From positions 497,904 to 561,903 of the forward strand of contig DDFC01000032.1 of the NCBI GenBank assembly GCA_002336895.1: DNA of 64,000 nucleotides. The letters run 5' to 3'. The notes under the pieces are model-generated. The model did no database searches. It worked only from the letters and a program-made list of their open reading frames with translations, and had not been told where the DNA came from. A program made the position numbers and the translations under genes. Positions 8,002 through 16,456 of this stretch are shown piece by piece. The DNA is from Verrucomicrobiaceae bacterium UBA1938 (GTDB taxonomy: Bacteria > Verrucomicrobiota > Verrucomicrobiia > Verrucomicrobiales > Verrucomicrobiaceae). Within the stretch, counting starts at the first letter, position 1, and each line of letters starts with the position of its first letter.

Positions 8002-9270
8002 ATGCAGAAGCATCTATTTCATTTCACGGTCCTGGCCACGGTCATCGCGGTCCAAATGACCGCCGCTGCACCTAATGCGGAGCTGGTGAAACAGACTGAC
8101 CAAGCGTGGGAGGTGACGTGGAACCGCTTCTACCTTCCCAAAGTGCAGACGTTTGGCGATTACCTGAGCAGCTATGAAAAGGGCAAGGAACAGGCACATC
8201 TGCCGACGGCTGAGGAGGTGAAACGGCAGTACCCGAACCCGTGTGGCTACAGCACAGGCATGGAGGATGGCGCGATTCTCGGCGGGGCGATGCTCAGCGT
8301 GCTGTGCGACCGCTTTGCGGTGACAGGAGACGAGGGACTGCGAGAGAAGGCGGTGGGTGTGTTTGCGGGGCTGAGGCGCTGCGCGACCGTGCATGGGGTG
8401 CGTGGCTTTGTGGCCCGCAATGTGTGCCCGGAGGATGGGCGGAGCGTGTATATCAACTCATCGCGAGATCAGGTGACGCACTTTGTGCATGGGCTGTGGC
8501 AGTATTACCGCAGCCCGCTGGCGGATGAGACGACGAAGAAGGAGATCCGTGTGGTGCTGGCGGATGCGGCGGAGCGGATGCTTGCTTTTGTGAAGCCGGA
8601 AAATGATTTTGATTTCTGCCGTGCGGATGGGACACGCTGCCCGCTGGGCATCTGCCGGATGTGGAATGTGCAGCCGCATGAAGCCGCACGGCTGCCGATG
8701 ATTTATGCTGCAGCGTGGGATGTGACGCGTGAGGAGCGCTACCACGAAGCCTGGAGGCGCTATGCGGCAGACGCCATCGCGCAATCAGCCGCGCCTGGTG
8801 AGAACAAGCCGGCCTATGCGCTGCTGCAGATGCAGTGCTCGCTGGAGGTGCTGCATGAACTGGAACCGGATGCAGCGCTGAAAGGCACGATTCATGAACG
8901 GATGGTGCATGTGCGTGAACTGGCGGCGAAACGTTTTGACAGTGTGCGGGCGCAGATTGCCAAGAAGAGCGCGGAAGAAATGCGGATGACCGGACCGGAC
9001 TGGCGGAAAGTGCCTGAGTGGAAGAACCAGAAGGGCTACCCCAATCCGCAGTGGGGGCCGTTTCGCGAGATCTGGCACATCACGCGTGAAGCCGGGGAAT
9101 CTGGGCTGATCCTGCTCATGGTTGAGCCCGGCGCTCTCTCCGAAGCGCATCAGACCGCGCTGGCAGGACTGATCCGAGAGTTTGATTATGCGCACAACTC
9201 CAGCTGCGGCGTCATTTACCATCTGGCTGCGTACTGGAAGGCGCGCCGCAACCATCTGCTGGCCAACTGA
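8002..9270 (+). CDS. Secreted alpha-toroid (six-hairpin-glycosidase-like) protein
   Basis: The 422-residue product starts with a signal peptide ending near AAAPNAE. The rest is rich in amphipathic helices, with conserved-looking segments NPCGYSTGMEDGAILGGAML, VYINSSRDQVTHFVHGLWQYY and MWNVQPHEAARLPMIYAAAWDV. These suggest an (alpha/alpha)6 barrel as in glycoside hydrolases and polysaccharide lyases. I cannot name a family or the catalytic residues; the acidic residues of GMEDG and SRDQ are candidates. It lies 19 bp after the cystatin-sialidase gene and one base before the next sialidase-fold gene, so it should be transcribed with them. A role in glycan cleavage is inferred from fold and context. 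Confidence 0.75.
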   Translation: MQKHLFHFTVLATVIAVQMTAAAPNAELVKQTDQAWEVTWNRFYLPKVQTFGDYLSSYEKGKEQAHLPTAEEVKRQYPNPCGYSTGMEDGAILGGAMLSVLCDRFAVTGDEGLREKAVGVFAGLRRCATVHGVRGFVARNVCPEDGRSVYINSSRDQVTHFVHGLWQYYRSPLADETTKKEIRVVLADAAERMLAFVKPENDFDFCRADGTRCPLGICRMWNVQPHEAARLPMIYAAAWDVTREERYHEAWRRYAADAIAQSAAPGENKPAYALLQMQCSLEVLHELEPDAALKGTIHERMVHVRELAAKRFDSVRAQIAKKSAEEMRMTGPDWRKVPEWKNQKGYPNPQWGPFREIWHITREAGESGLILLMVEPGALSEAHQTALAGLIREFDYAHNSSCGVIYHLAAYWKARRNHLLAN

Positions 9271-9271
9271 T

Positions 9272-10453
9272 ATGACTCCGAACCGGATGAAAGGCCGCCT
9301 CTTTGCCACCTGCCTGTCTATGGTGCTGCCGCACGTTTGCATGGCGGACACGGGTGATGTGCGTGACGTGCGCGTGATACGTACCGCCGAACAGGAGCCG
9401 CGGGCGGCGCTGCTGGGGCAGCCGAGCCTGGCGCAGTGGAAGGAGAAGCATCTGGTGGCAGCGTATCAGCTGGGCATCGCGGGAAAGACGGACATGGGCA
9501 GCATTGATGCGGTGGTGTCCACCGACGACGGGCAGAGCTGGAGCATCCCCAGCACCATCTTTGACAGCACGGAGCGGCATGGGGCCATGCATTTTGGCTA
9601 CTGCAATGCGGTGCTGTACAAGCCGCCTGGACAAGAGGTGCTGTGGTGCTTTGCGATGAGGTGCCCGCTGAACTATGCGGACAGTGAGGACTCGCACCTG
9701 GCCGCAGCGTACAGTGGTGACGGGGGGCGCTCGTGGAATCCGGTGGAACTGGCGATGCATTATACGGGACCACTGGTGATTCTGGGAGAGATCCAGCGCA
9801 TCGAGGAAGACGGGCACCCGGTGTATGTGATGCCCGCGCACCGCAACACGAAGCGGGCTGATCCGCATGGCACGAGAGAGCATTTTGTGCTGCGTAGCAC
9901 CAGCCTGATGGACTGGCACTTGGGTGGCTATGTGCCGCTGCCAAAAGGACGCGAGATGTTTCTGCATGAAGGACAGATCGCCGTGATGGATGCAAAGAAG
10001 GGGCGGCTGAAGATGGTGATGCGCACCTCGACTGGAGTACCTGAGGGGAAGCTGATGGATGGAGGAGCACTGAATCCGCCACGGGCGTGGTCAAGCACGA
10101 GCGAGGATGGCGGGCGCAGCTGGAGCGTGGCGCAAGAAGAGCCGGAGCTGTGGAACACGGTTTCAGAAGCCTGGTATGGCCGCAGCGGTGATGGCAGGCT
10201 GCTGTATGTGTACAATGACGGTCCCACCTTCAGCCGAATGGCGCTGCGATACAAGGTGGGCAGCACTGATGGCGCGTGGGGGCCGGAGCGGACCTTCTTT
10301 GATGAGAGCATTCACAATTCCTACCCCACACTGATCGAGGTGGGGCCGGGTGAATTTCGTGCGGTGTGGGACAGTGGAGATGCTAAACGCCACCGGCGTG
10401 CGATCCGCTTTGGCAAGCTGAGCCTGCCACCCCAGAAACCTGCGGCTCCGTGA
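9272..10453 (+). CDS. Secreted sialidase-fold (BNR/Asp-box) protein
   Basis: The start is ATG 9272, one base after the previous stop, giving MTPNRMKGRLFATCLSMVLPHVCMAD as a plausible signal peptide. The frame is open further upstream inside the previous gene, which I treat as overlap only. Three Asp boxes are clear (STDDGQSWS, SGDGGRSWN, SEDGGRSWS), each marking a propeller blade. RAALLGQPSLAQW and HNSYPTLIEVGPGEFRAVWDSG are typical of the family known as exo-alpha-sialidase or BNR-repeat neuraminidase. The 393-residue length fits a single catalytic propeller. Specificity is not proven by sequence. It belongs to the plus-strand glycan block and is probably translated together with the upstream alpha-toroid protein. 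Confidence 0.87.
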   Translation: MTPNRMKGRLFATCLSMVLPHVCMADTGDVRDVRVIRTAEQEPRAALLGQPSLAQWKEKHLVAAYQLGIAGKTDMGSIDAVVSTDDGQSWSIPSTIFDSTERHGAMHFGYCNAVLYKPPGQEVLWCFAMRCPLNYADSEDSHLAAAYSGDGGRSWNPVELAMHYTGPLVILGEIQRIEEDGHPVYVMPAHRNTKRADPHGTREHFVLRSTSLMDWHLGGYVPLPKGREMFLHEGQIAVMDAKKGRLKMVMRTSTGVPEGKLMDGGALNPPRAWSSTSEDGGRSWSVAQEEPELWNTVSEAWYGRSGDGRLLYVYNDGPTFSRMALRYKVGSTDGAWGPERTFFDESIHNSYPTLIEVGPGEFRAVWDSGDAKRHRRAIRFGKLSLPPQKPAAP

Positions 10454-10505
10454 GGGGCCGCGTGACACAGCGCCTTTTATTTCGTCTTCTTTTTACAGGC
10501 TTCAT

Positions 10506-11681
10506 ATGACACACCCTCATTCCATCCTCCGTGCCCTCTTTGTGGCGCCGATCCTAGCCCTGAACGTCTTTGCCGCAGACGATGCGAAACTGGAGATCAC
10601 TGACTCCACGAAGAAAAAAGCGGCGGCACCAACGATAGCGCTGCCTGCGGATCAAAAGCAGAATGTGATCATCTACAAGGAACCAGGACGCTATGGGGGC
10701 TGGCCTGCGAATCATGGGCTGTGGCAGTGGGGGGATGAACTGGTGGTGGGGTTTACCTCCACGTGGTACAAGCAGACGACGACGGATCACCGAATTGACC
10801 GCAGCAAGCCGAGCTATGAGATCCAGGCGCGCAGCGTGGATGGAGGCAAGACGTGGAAGACGGAAGAGAACCTGCCTTTTGCAGATCATACCAAGGAGGC
10901 GAAGCCCGCACCACTGATGACGCCGTTTGATTTCACCGCGCCTGATTCAGCGCTGATGTTTCGCTTTGGCAGCCTGCATGCGGGGCCCTCGTGGTTTTAC
11001 ACAAGCCTAGACCGCTGCAAGACGTGGCAGGGGCCGTACTCGTTTGCGCTGGAGGGAGTGGACCGCATCTGCACGCGCACGGATTTGATCATTCTGGGCA
11101 AGCACGACTGCCTGATGTTTGGGAGCTGTGGCAAGAAGAACGATGGCAAGGAGGGGCGTGTGTTTTGCGCAAGGACGACGGATGGTGGAGTGAGCTGGAA
11201 GCTGGTGTCGCTGATCGGGCCGGAGCCGGTGGAGGGCGGGTATGCGATCATGCCGTCGTCTTTGCGGCTGAAGGATGGGACGCTGCTGACGATGATCCGA
11301 CGGTCTGATCCGAAGCTGTCGGGATTCATCGAGGCGTGGCGCAGTGGGGACATGGGCAAGACGTGGACGATGACCGGCAAGGCGGTGACACGAATCGGGG
11401 GGAATCCCCCTGCCCTGGTGCAGCTGCAGGACGGGCGTGTGGCGGTGAGCTATGGCTACCGCCATAAGCCCTCGGGCATGCGGGCATGCATCAGCGCGGA
11501 TGGAGGAGTGACCTGGGGGCCGGAGATCGTGCTGCGTGATGATGGGTTTGACGGAGATCTGGGGTATCCACGAAGCCTTGTGCGACCGGATGGCAGGGTG
11601 CTGACCGTGTACTACTACAACGGCCCCAAGGATGAGGACCGTGCGATCGAGGGCACATTCTGGACAGCACCGCAGCCCTGA
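10506..11681 (+). CDS. Secreted sialidase-fold (BNR/Asp-box) protein
   Basis: The product is 391 residues, with a signal peptide ending near VFAADD. Five Asp boxes or degenerate boxes are visible in order: SVDGGKTWK, SLDRCKTWQ, TTDGGVSWK, SGDMGKTWT and SADGGVTWG. This spacing is that of a six-bladed sialidase-type propeller. The segment IIYKEPGRYGGWPANHGLWQWGDELVVGFTS near the N-terminus recurs in secreted BNR proteins of Verrucomicrobia and Planctomycetes. The gene lies 52 bp after the previous one. A palindromic element follows its stop at 11697-11862. I infer an extracellular or periplasmic glycosidase; true sialidase activity is not established. Confidence 0.88.
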   Translation: MTHPHSILRALFVAPILALNVFAADDAKLEITDSTKKKAAAPTIALPADQKQNVIIYKEPGRYGGWPANHGLWQWGDELVVGFTSTWYKQTTTDHRIDRSKPSYEIQARSVDGGKTWKTEENLPFADHTKEAKPAPLMTPFDFTAPDSALMFRFGSLHAGPSWFYTSLDRCKTWQGPYSFALEGVDRICTRTDLIILGKHDCLMFGSCGKKNDGKEGRVFCARTTDGGVSWKLVSLIGPEPVEGGYAIMPSSLRLKDGTLLTMIRRSDPKLSGFIEAWRSGDMGKTWTMTGKAVTRIGGNPPALVQLQDGRVAVSYGYRHKPSGMRACISADGGVTWGPEIVLRDDGFDGDLGYPRSLVRPDGRVLTVYYYNGPKDEDRAIEGTFWTAPQP

Positions 11682-11696
11682 GCAGTGAAGCGGCAT

Positions 11697-11862
11697 AGAC
11701 CGGTTCTCGAAAAGCCTGTCACATTACCCGGCGGCGGAGCGGCCCCACTGGCTGCGTTGGTCGCTTGCCTGTTATTTTCAAATAGCAGGCGGCGCTCCCG
11801 CCTTGCCAATGGGGCCGCTGCGCTCGCCGGATCAATCGGACATTCATTTCGAGAACCGGTCT
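11697..11862. repeat. 166-bp nested palindromic element (REP/MITE-like)
   Basis: Perfect 16-bp inverted repeats (AGACCGGTTCTCGAAA and its complement) bound the element at 11697-11712 and 11847-11862. Inside, a second pair of arms at about 11729-11752 and 11807-11831 is almost complementary around the core GAGCGGCCCCA. The centre (about 11777-11800) holds a third arm pair, GCCTGTTATT and AATAGCAGGC, with one mismatch. The whole element could fold into one long hairpin. No transposase, coding frame or clear target duplication is visible, so it resembles an extragenic palindrome or miniature mobile element. A poly-T terminator tract is absent. Confidence 0.8.
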
Positions 11863-11871
11863 AATCCGTGT

Positions 11872-11889
11872 GATTTCCGCTAGGAAATC
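11872..11889 (+). promoter_or_regulatory. Perfect stem-loop upstream of an esterase gene
   Basis: GATTTCC and GGAAATC form a 7-bp perfect stem around a GCTA loop, 26 bases before the ATG at 11915 and 10 bases after the large palindromic element. It lacks a U-tract, so it is not an ordinary terminator. It may stabilise the 5' end of the mRNA or be part of the repeat. Confidence 0.4.
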
Positions 11890-11914
11890 CTGCGCGGGGC
11901 GTTGACGAGTGTGC

Positions 11915-12940
11915 ATGAAATTCAGCCGCCTCACGCCCTGCGCCTCCCGAACACTGCCAGCACTCCTCACCTTCACGGCTCTGCTGGTCTGCGGCCACGC
12001 TGCGGGCCAGACCAAACCTGCGCCGCCAGCCTTTACGCTGCCCGCCGGGATCAAGATGGAGAAGGACATCTCCTACATCCCGGACGGGGACGAGGCGCAG
12101 AAGCTGGATCTCTATCTTCCCGAAAAAGCTGCGGAGAAACCCCTGCCACTGATCGTGCACATTCACGGCGGCGGGTGGATGGGAGGAAGCAAGTTTCCGT
12201 GCCCGATGATGGGCATGGTGGTGAAAGGCTATGCGGTGGCGAGCGTGGAGTACCGCTTCAGCCAGAAAGCGAAATTTCCGGCGCAGATCCAGGACTGCCA
12301 GGCGGCGATCCGCTGGCTGCGTGCGCATGCACAGCAGTACCACTTTGACACGGAACATGTGGGAGTGGTGGGAGGATCGGCTGGAGGGCATTTGTCATCG
12401 CTGGTGGGCACTGCAGGTGGCAAGAATGCCTTTCCAAAGATCGGCGGCAACGAAGAGCAGTCTGATCGAGTGCAGGCGGTGTGCGACATCTTTGGGCCGG
12501 CCGATTTCAGCACGGTGGTGCAGCAGGCGACGGAGGATAAAAATGTGAAAAACATTTTTGAGTTTAACACGCCGAAGGACCCGTATTCGGAGCTGATCGG
12601 AACGAAGCTGGATGACAAGGAGAAGGCGGATGCGGTGAGCCCGGTGCACTATATCAGCAAGGACAATCCGCCATTTCTGATCCTGCACGGCACGCATGAC
12701 ACGCTGGTGCCCTACGCGCAGAGCGTGGAGTTTGCCGCAGCACTGAAGGCCCTAGGGGTGGAAGCCTGGCTGCAAACGCTGCCGGGCGCGGGTCACGGCG
12801 GCCCGGCTTTCAGCAAGCCTGCCATCGTGGTGCTGACGATGAGCTTTTTCGACAAGTACCTCAAGGGAGCGGACGTGCCGATCACGCTGGTGCCAGAGGC
12901 GGAGGTGAGCGTGGAGCCACCGAAGCAACGCGTGAAGTAA
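11915..12940 (+). CDS. Secreted alpha/beta-hydrolase (esterase/lipase, HGGGW type)
   Basis: The start is ATG 11915; a GTG two codons earlier is in frame but less likely. The 341-residue product has a signal peptide (FTALLVCGHAAGQ). The oxyanion-hole motif HGGGW appears in LIVHIHGGGWMGGSK and the nucleophile in VVGGSAGGHLSSL. A late acid, in ILHGTHDTLVPYAQS, and the His of PGAGHGGPAF complete the triad. This combination is typical of carbohydrate acetyl or feruloyl esterases of the BD-FAE/lipase family. In the sialidase block it could remove O-acyl groups that hinder glycosidases; this is an inference from context. The upstream gap carries a 166-bp palindrome and a stem-loop, so it may begin a separate transcript. 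Confidence 0.92.
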   Translation: MKFSRLTPCASRTLPALLTFTALLVCGHAAGQTKPAPPAFTLPAGIKMEKDISYIPDGDEAQKLDLYLPEKAAEKPLPLIVHIHGGGWMGGSKFPCPMMGMVVKGYAVASVEYRFSQKAKFPAQIQDCQAAIRWLRAHAQQYHFDTEHVGVVGGSAGGHLSSLVGTAGGKNAFPKIGGNEEQSDRVQAVCDIFGPADFSTVVQQATEDKNVKNIFEFNTPKDPYSELIGTKLDDKEKADAVSPVHYISKDNPPFLILHGTHDTLVPYAQSVEFAAALKALGVEAWLQTLPGAGHGGPAFSKPAIVVLTMSFFDKYLKGADVPITLVPEAEVSVEPPKQRVK

Positions 12941-12994
12941 GCCAGCGAATCGCGCCGCATCCCCCTTTCCAATCTTCAATCCAAGACCGTCCCC

Positions 12995-15190
12995 ATGCTC
13001 AAAATCTCCCGCCTCAGTGCTTTCTTTCTGACAACCTTAGCCGCAACTGCTCCAACTGAAGACTGGGGTGCCTACCAGATCGTGCCGGTGAGCGCGCCAG
13101 AGTACGTGCTCGAAGCGGTGGGTGGAACCAAGCCGGGAGACCTTGTTTCCATTCAGAAGCCGAAAGGTGAGGCGAACCAGAAATGGCTGATCCAGCCCAA
13201 GGGAGAGGGATGGTTTCAACTGATGCCGACATCGCAGCCAGGACTGGTGCTGACTGTGGCGAACGATGGCAAGAAGAACGGGGAGAAAGTCACCGTCGAG
13301 CAAGATCGCAAGGCGGACGCGCAGCTGTGGTCGATCACAAAACAGGACAACGGCAGCTACGCGCTGGAGCCCAAGCACGCGCCGGGCATGGGACTGGATC
13401 ATCTCGGAGGAAAAAAGGAGGCTGGGGCGAAGATCGACCTGTGGAAGCACAATCCGAATGACCAGCATCTGCAATGGCAGATCAAGCCGCTGGCGGGCAG
13501 CGCGATCTCCGGAGCGGCGGCGGCCGAAGCTGCGCCCAGCTATGTGCCGCCAGCGATCAGGCCGGAGGACATCCTGCCGGGGACGATCAAGCAGACGCAG
13601 TATAACCAGAGCAAGGTGTTTCCAGGCACAGTGAGAGATGTGACGGTCTTTATCCCAGCGCAGTATGACGGCAGCAAGCCTGCGTGTGTGTATGTGAAAA
13701 CGGATGGCTACAATGTACGTGAGAAGACTTTCATGGAGACGCTGATAGCTACGAAGGAGATGCCGGTGACGATCGGTGTCTTTGTAAAGCCGGGCACTCT
13801 GCCTGCGCCGATGAAGGGCACGATGGACCGGCGGAATCGCGATCTGGAGTATGATGGTGTGGGGGATGAGAATGTGCGCTTTCTGAACGACGAGCTGCTG
13901 CCGTTTGTGGCGAAGGAATTTGGGCTGAACCTTTCGACGGATGGGAATGACCGGTGCATCTCCGGCGGGAGCAGCGGGGGCATAGCTGCCTTCACGGCGG
14001 CGTGGCATCGGCCAGATGCCTTCAGCCGGGTGTATGCGGCGAGCGGGAGCTGGGTGGCCTTTCGTGGCGGGCATGAGTTTCCGACGATGGTGCGCAAGTT
14101 TGAAGCGAAGCCGATCCGCTCCTACCTGACGACGGCGACGCATGACATGGAAAACTGCGCGGGTGACTGGTATCTGCTGGATCTGGAGATGGACAAGGCG
14201 CTGAAGTTTTCCGGGTATGACTACCAGTTTCGCAGCATCGAAGGACGCCATGTGGCGGGCTATGCGGAGAACTATCTGGAAGCGATGGCTTTCCTCTGGA
14301 AGGGCTGGCCGGAGCGTGTGAAGGCGGGACCGAGCGCGCCGAGAGCGCAGGAGGTGATCATTCCCGGCGAGGGATGGGAGCTGCTGGCGGAGGGGTTTAA
14401 GAGTACTCGCGGGCCGTCATGCAATGCAGCAGGCGAGGTGTTCTTTGCAGATACGTCGAACAACAAGATCCACCGCATCGGAGTGGATGGGAAGGTGGGC
14501 GAGTTCGCCAAGGATGTGAATGCACACTGTGTGAGCGTGGGTGCGGATGGCAAGGTGTACACGATCTCGGAGAAGTCCGGGAAGCTGATGTCTTTTGATG
14601 CCTCCGGGGCTGGCAATGTGGTGCTCGAGGACATCCTGGGGCACTCGATCCTGGCGATGCCGAACGGCAATCTGTATGTGACGACCAATGGTGAGAAGCC
14701 AAGGGAGGAAGGCACGGTATGGCTGATCAAGGATGGGAAGAAGACGCTGCTGGACAGGGGGATCAAGTTTGCGACGGGCATGGCGTACCGGCCCGACCAG
14801 TGGCTGCTGTCTGTGGCTGAAGGGCACTCGAAGTGGGCGTACAGCTACCAGATCAATGAAGACGGCACGCTGAAGAACAAGGAGCGATTTTTCCATCTGC
14901 ATGTGGCGGACTGGGATGATGATGCGGGACCGGAATGCGTGTGCTATTCGATCGAGGGACGGCAGTTCATTGCAACGAAGAGCGGGGTGCAGATCAGTGC
15001 GGATGATGGACCGACGCAGATCATTCTGCCTGTGCCTGACCGCAGCCGTGTGACGGCAGTGGCGATCGGAGGGAAGGACAAGGACACGCTGTATGCCTTC
15101 TGCATGAACAAGATCTGGAAGCGCAAGATTTTGCAGCATGCGATGGGGGCGTGGAGCCCGTGGACGAAGATGAACGGGACGAAGCTGTGA
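12995..15190 (+). CDS. Ricin-type lectin + esterase + SMP-30/gluconolactonase-like fusion protein
   Basis: This 731-residue secreted protein has three modules. Residues about 24-168 form a ricin-B-type beta-trefoil, with three repeats marked by NQKWLIQP, AQLWSITK and HLQWQIKP. Residues about 190-440 match enterochelin-esterase-like alpha/beta hydrolases: the nucleophile is in CISGGSSGGIAAF near residue 325, and a candidate His is in EGRHVAGY. Residues about 455-725 are a six-bladed SMP-30/gluconolactonase-type propeller (FKSTRGPSCNAAGEVFFADT, SNNKIHRIGVDGKV, GHSILAMPNGNLYVTTN). The lectin would hold the enzyme on a glycan, the esterase would cleave an ester, and the propeller could open a sugar lactone. 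That combined action is an inference. The signal peptide is MLKISRLSAFFLTTLAATA. Confidence 0.88.
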   Translation: MLKISRLSAFFLTTLAATAPTEDWGAYQIVPVSAPEYVLEAVGGTKPGDLVSIQKPKGEANQKWLIQPKGEGWFQLMPTSQPGLVLTVANDGKKNGEKVTVEQDRKADAQLWSITKQDNGSYALEPKHAPGMGLDHLGGKKEAGAKIDLWKHNPNDQHLQWQIKPLAGSAISGAAAAEAAPSYVPPAIRPEDILPGTIKQTQYNQSKVFPGTVRDVTVFIPAQYDGSKPACVYVKTDGYNVREKTFMETLIATKEMPVTIGVFVKPGTLPAPMKGTMDRRNRDLEYDGVGDENVRFLNDELLPFVAKEFGLNLSTDGNDRCISGGSSGGIAAFTAAWHRPDAFSRVYAASGSWVAFRGGHEFPTMVRKFEAKPIRSYLTTATHDMENCAGDWYLLDLEMDKALKFSGYDYQFRSIEGRHVAGYAENYLEAMAFLWKGWPERVKAGPSAPRAQEVIIPGEGWELLAEGFKSTRGPSCNAAGEVFFADTSNNKIHRIGVDGKVGEFAKDVNAHCVSVGADGKVYTISEKSGKLMSFDASGAGNVVLEDILGHSILAMPNGNLYVTTNGEKPREEGTVWLIKDGKKTLLDRGIKFATGMAYRPDQWLLSVAEGHSKWAYSYQINEDGTLKNKERFFHLHVADWDDDAGPECVCYSIEGRQFIATKSGVQISADDGPTQIILPVPDRSRVTAVAIGGKDKDTLYAFCMNKIWKRKILQHAMGAWSPWTKMNGTKL

Positions 15191-15197
15191 GCTGACG

Positions 15198-16442
15198 ATG
15201 AAACCTATTTTCCTGACTTTGCTTGTCCTAGTGGCAGCAGCCGTCTCAGCGGAGACGCCCAAGACAGCGATGCTCTCGCCGGATGAGTACGGCATCACCG
15301 CACGGACGCCACCTGTGATCAAGGTGGATCCGGGCCCGAGGTATTTTCCAAGACTGCGGACGTGGCAAGGAATACCGAGCATCGAGCGAACGGCGAAGGG
15401 CCGCCTGTGGGCCACGTGGTACGCGGGGCCACTGAGCGAAGGGAGCAGCGGGAACTATGCGCTGCTGGTGACGAGCGGTGATGACGGGCTGACGTGGTCG
15501 GATCCTGTGGTGGTGTATGATCCCACGACCTTCTTTGACGGCAGCACAGGCGATCCGCATGTGTGGATCGACCCACAAGGGCGGCTGTGGTGGTTTGTGT
15601 TTCGGATTCTGAAGGTGAAACATGCGGATGGCATCCGCTCTGAGTGGGGATTTTGCTGTGAGAACCCGGAAGAAGCGATGCCGAAGTGGAATGCGCCGGT
15701 GTTTGCGGGCTTTGGGCTGGGGCTGAACAAGCCGACGGTGCTCTCCAACGGCGACTGGCTGCGGCCGATCGACAACAGCCAGGAAATGAAGCAGGGAACG
15801 CGCACGCAGTTTTATGTGTCACACGACCAGGGGAAGAGTTTTGAATTTTTCTCGAAGCTAAGCGTGAAGGATGTGTCCTTTGCCGAGCATATGGCGGTGG
15901 AGCGCAAGGATGGCAGCCTGCTGATGATGGCGCGGACGACGTATGGGATCGCGAAAGCGGAGTCGTCCGACCATGGCGCGACATGGGTGAACGAGGGGCC
16001 TTTCACGAAGGAGCGCGGGGTGAACACGCGCTTCTTTCTGCGCAAGCTGAAGTCGGGCGCGATGCTGATGGTGGTGAATGATGTGCCACGCGGCCGCAAC
16101 CGGATGACGGCCATGCTCTCCGAGGATGATGGCAAAACATGGCCGCACAAGCTCGTGCTCGATGAGCGTGAGCGGGTGAGCTACCCTGACGGAACCGAAG
16201 GCGCGAACGGGTTTATTTATGTGACGTATGATCGCGGGCGCTATGAACTGGGGGAGCAGGAGATCCTCTTTGCGAAGGTCACGGAGGCGGACATCAAGGC
16301 CGGAAAGCTGGTGAGCGAGGGCAGCCGACTGAAGCAGATGATCAGCCGTCTGGCGGACGCGCAGGGTGGTGTGCATCACACGCGGGAGCCGCAGCTGATG
16401 GAGGAGGCTTTTGAGAAAAATCGAGAGAAAACGAAGCCCTAG
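15198..16442 (+). CDS. Secreted sialidase-fold (BNR/Asp-box) protein
   Basis: The 414-residue product begins seven bases after the previous stop, with signal peptide MKPIFLTLLVLVAAAVSAE. Asp boxes are SGDDGLTWS, SHDQGKSFE, SSDHGATWV and SEDDGKTWP. The N-terminal PRYFPRLRTWQGIPSIERTAKGRLWATWYAGPLSEG segment is characteristic of one branch of the BNR family: an Arg-rich strand followed by the IPSIERTAKGRLWATWY blade. A stretch with NRMTAMLSEDDGKTWP and RVSYPDGTEGANGFIYVTYDRGR near the C-terminus is also typical. Tight spacing indicates co-translation with the ricin-esterase fusion. The glycan it cleaves cannot be deduced. Confidence 0.9.
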   Translation: MKPIFLTLLVLVAAAVSAETPKTAMLSPDEYGITARTPPVIKVDPGPRYFPRLRTWQGIPSIERTAKGRLWATWYAGPLSEGSSGNYALLVTSGDDGLTWSDPVVVYDPTTFFDGSTGDPHVWIDPQGRLWWFVFRILKVKHADGIRSEWGFCCENPEEAMPKWNAPVFAGFGLGLNKPTVLSNGDWLRPIDNSQEMKQGTRTQFYVSHDQGKSFEFFSKLSVKDVSFAEHMAVERKDGSLLMMARTTYGIAKAESSDHGATWVNEGPFTKERGVNTRFFLRKLKSGAMLMVVNDVPRGRNRMTAMLSEDDGKTWPHKLVLDERERVSYPDGTEGANGFIYVTYDRGRYELGEQEILFAKVTEADIKAGKLVSEGSRLKQMISRLADAQGGVHHTREPQLMEEAFEKNREKTKP

Positions 16443-16456
16443 CGGGCGGATCACAC

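Noticed and set aside
11697..11862. Reading the palindrome as an integron attC site or a Rho-independent terminator
   Set aside because: No integrase or cassette is near, the core triplet/box pattern of attC was not clear, and there is no U-tract.
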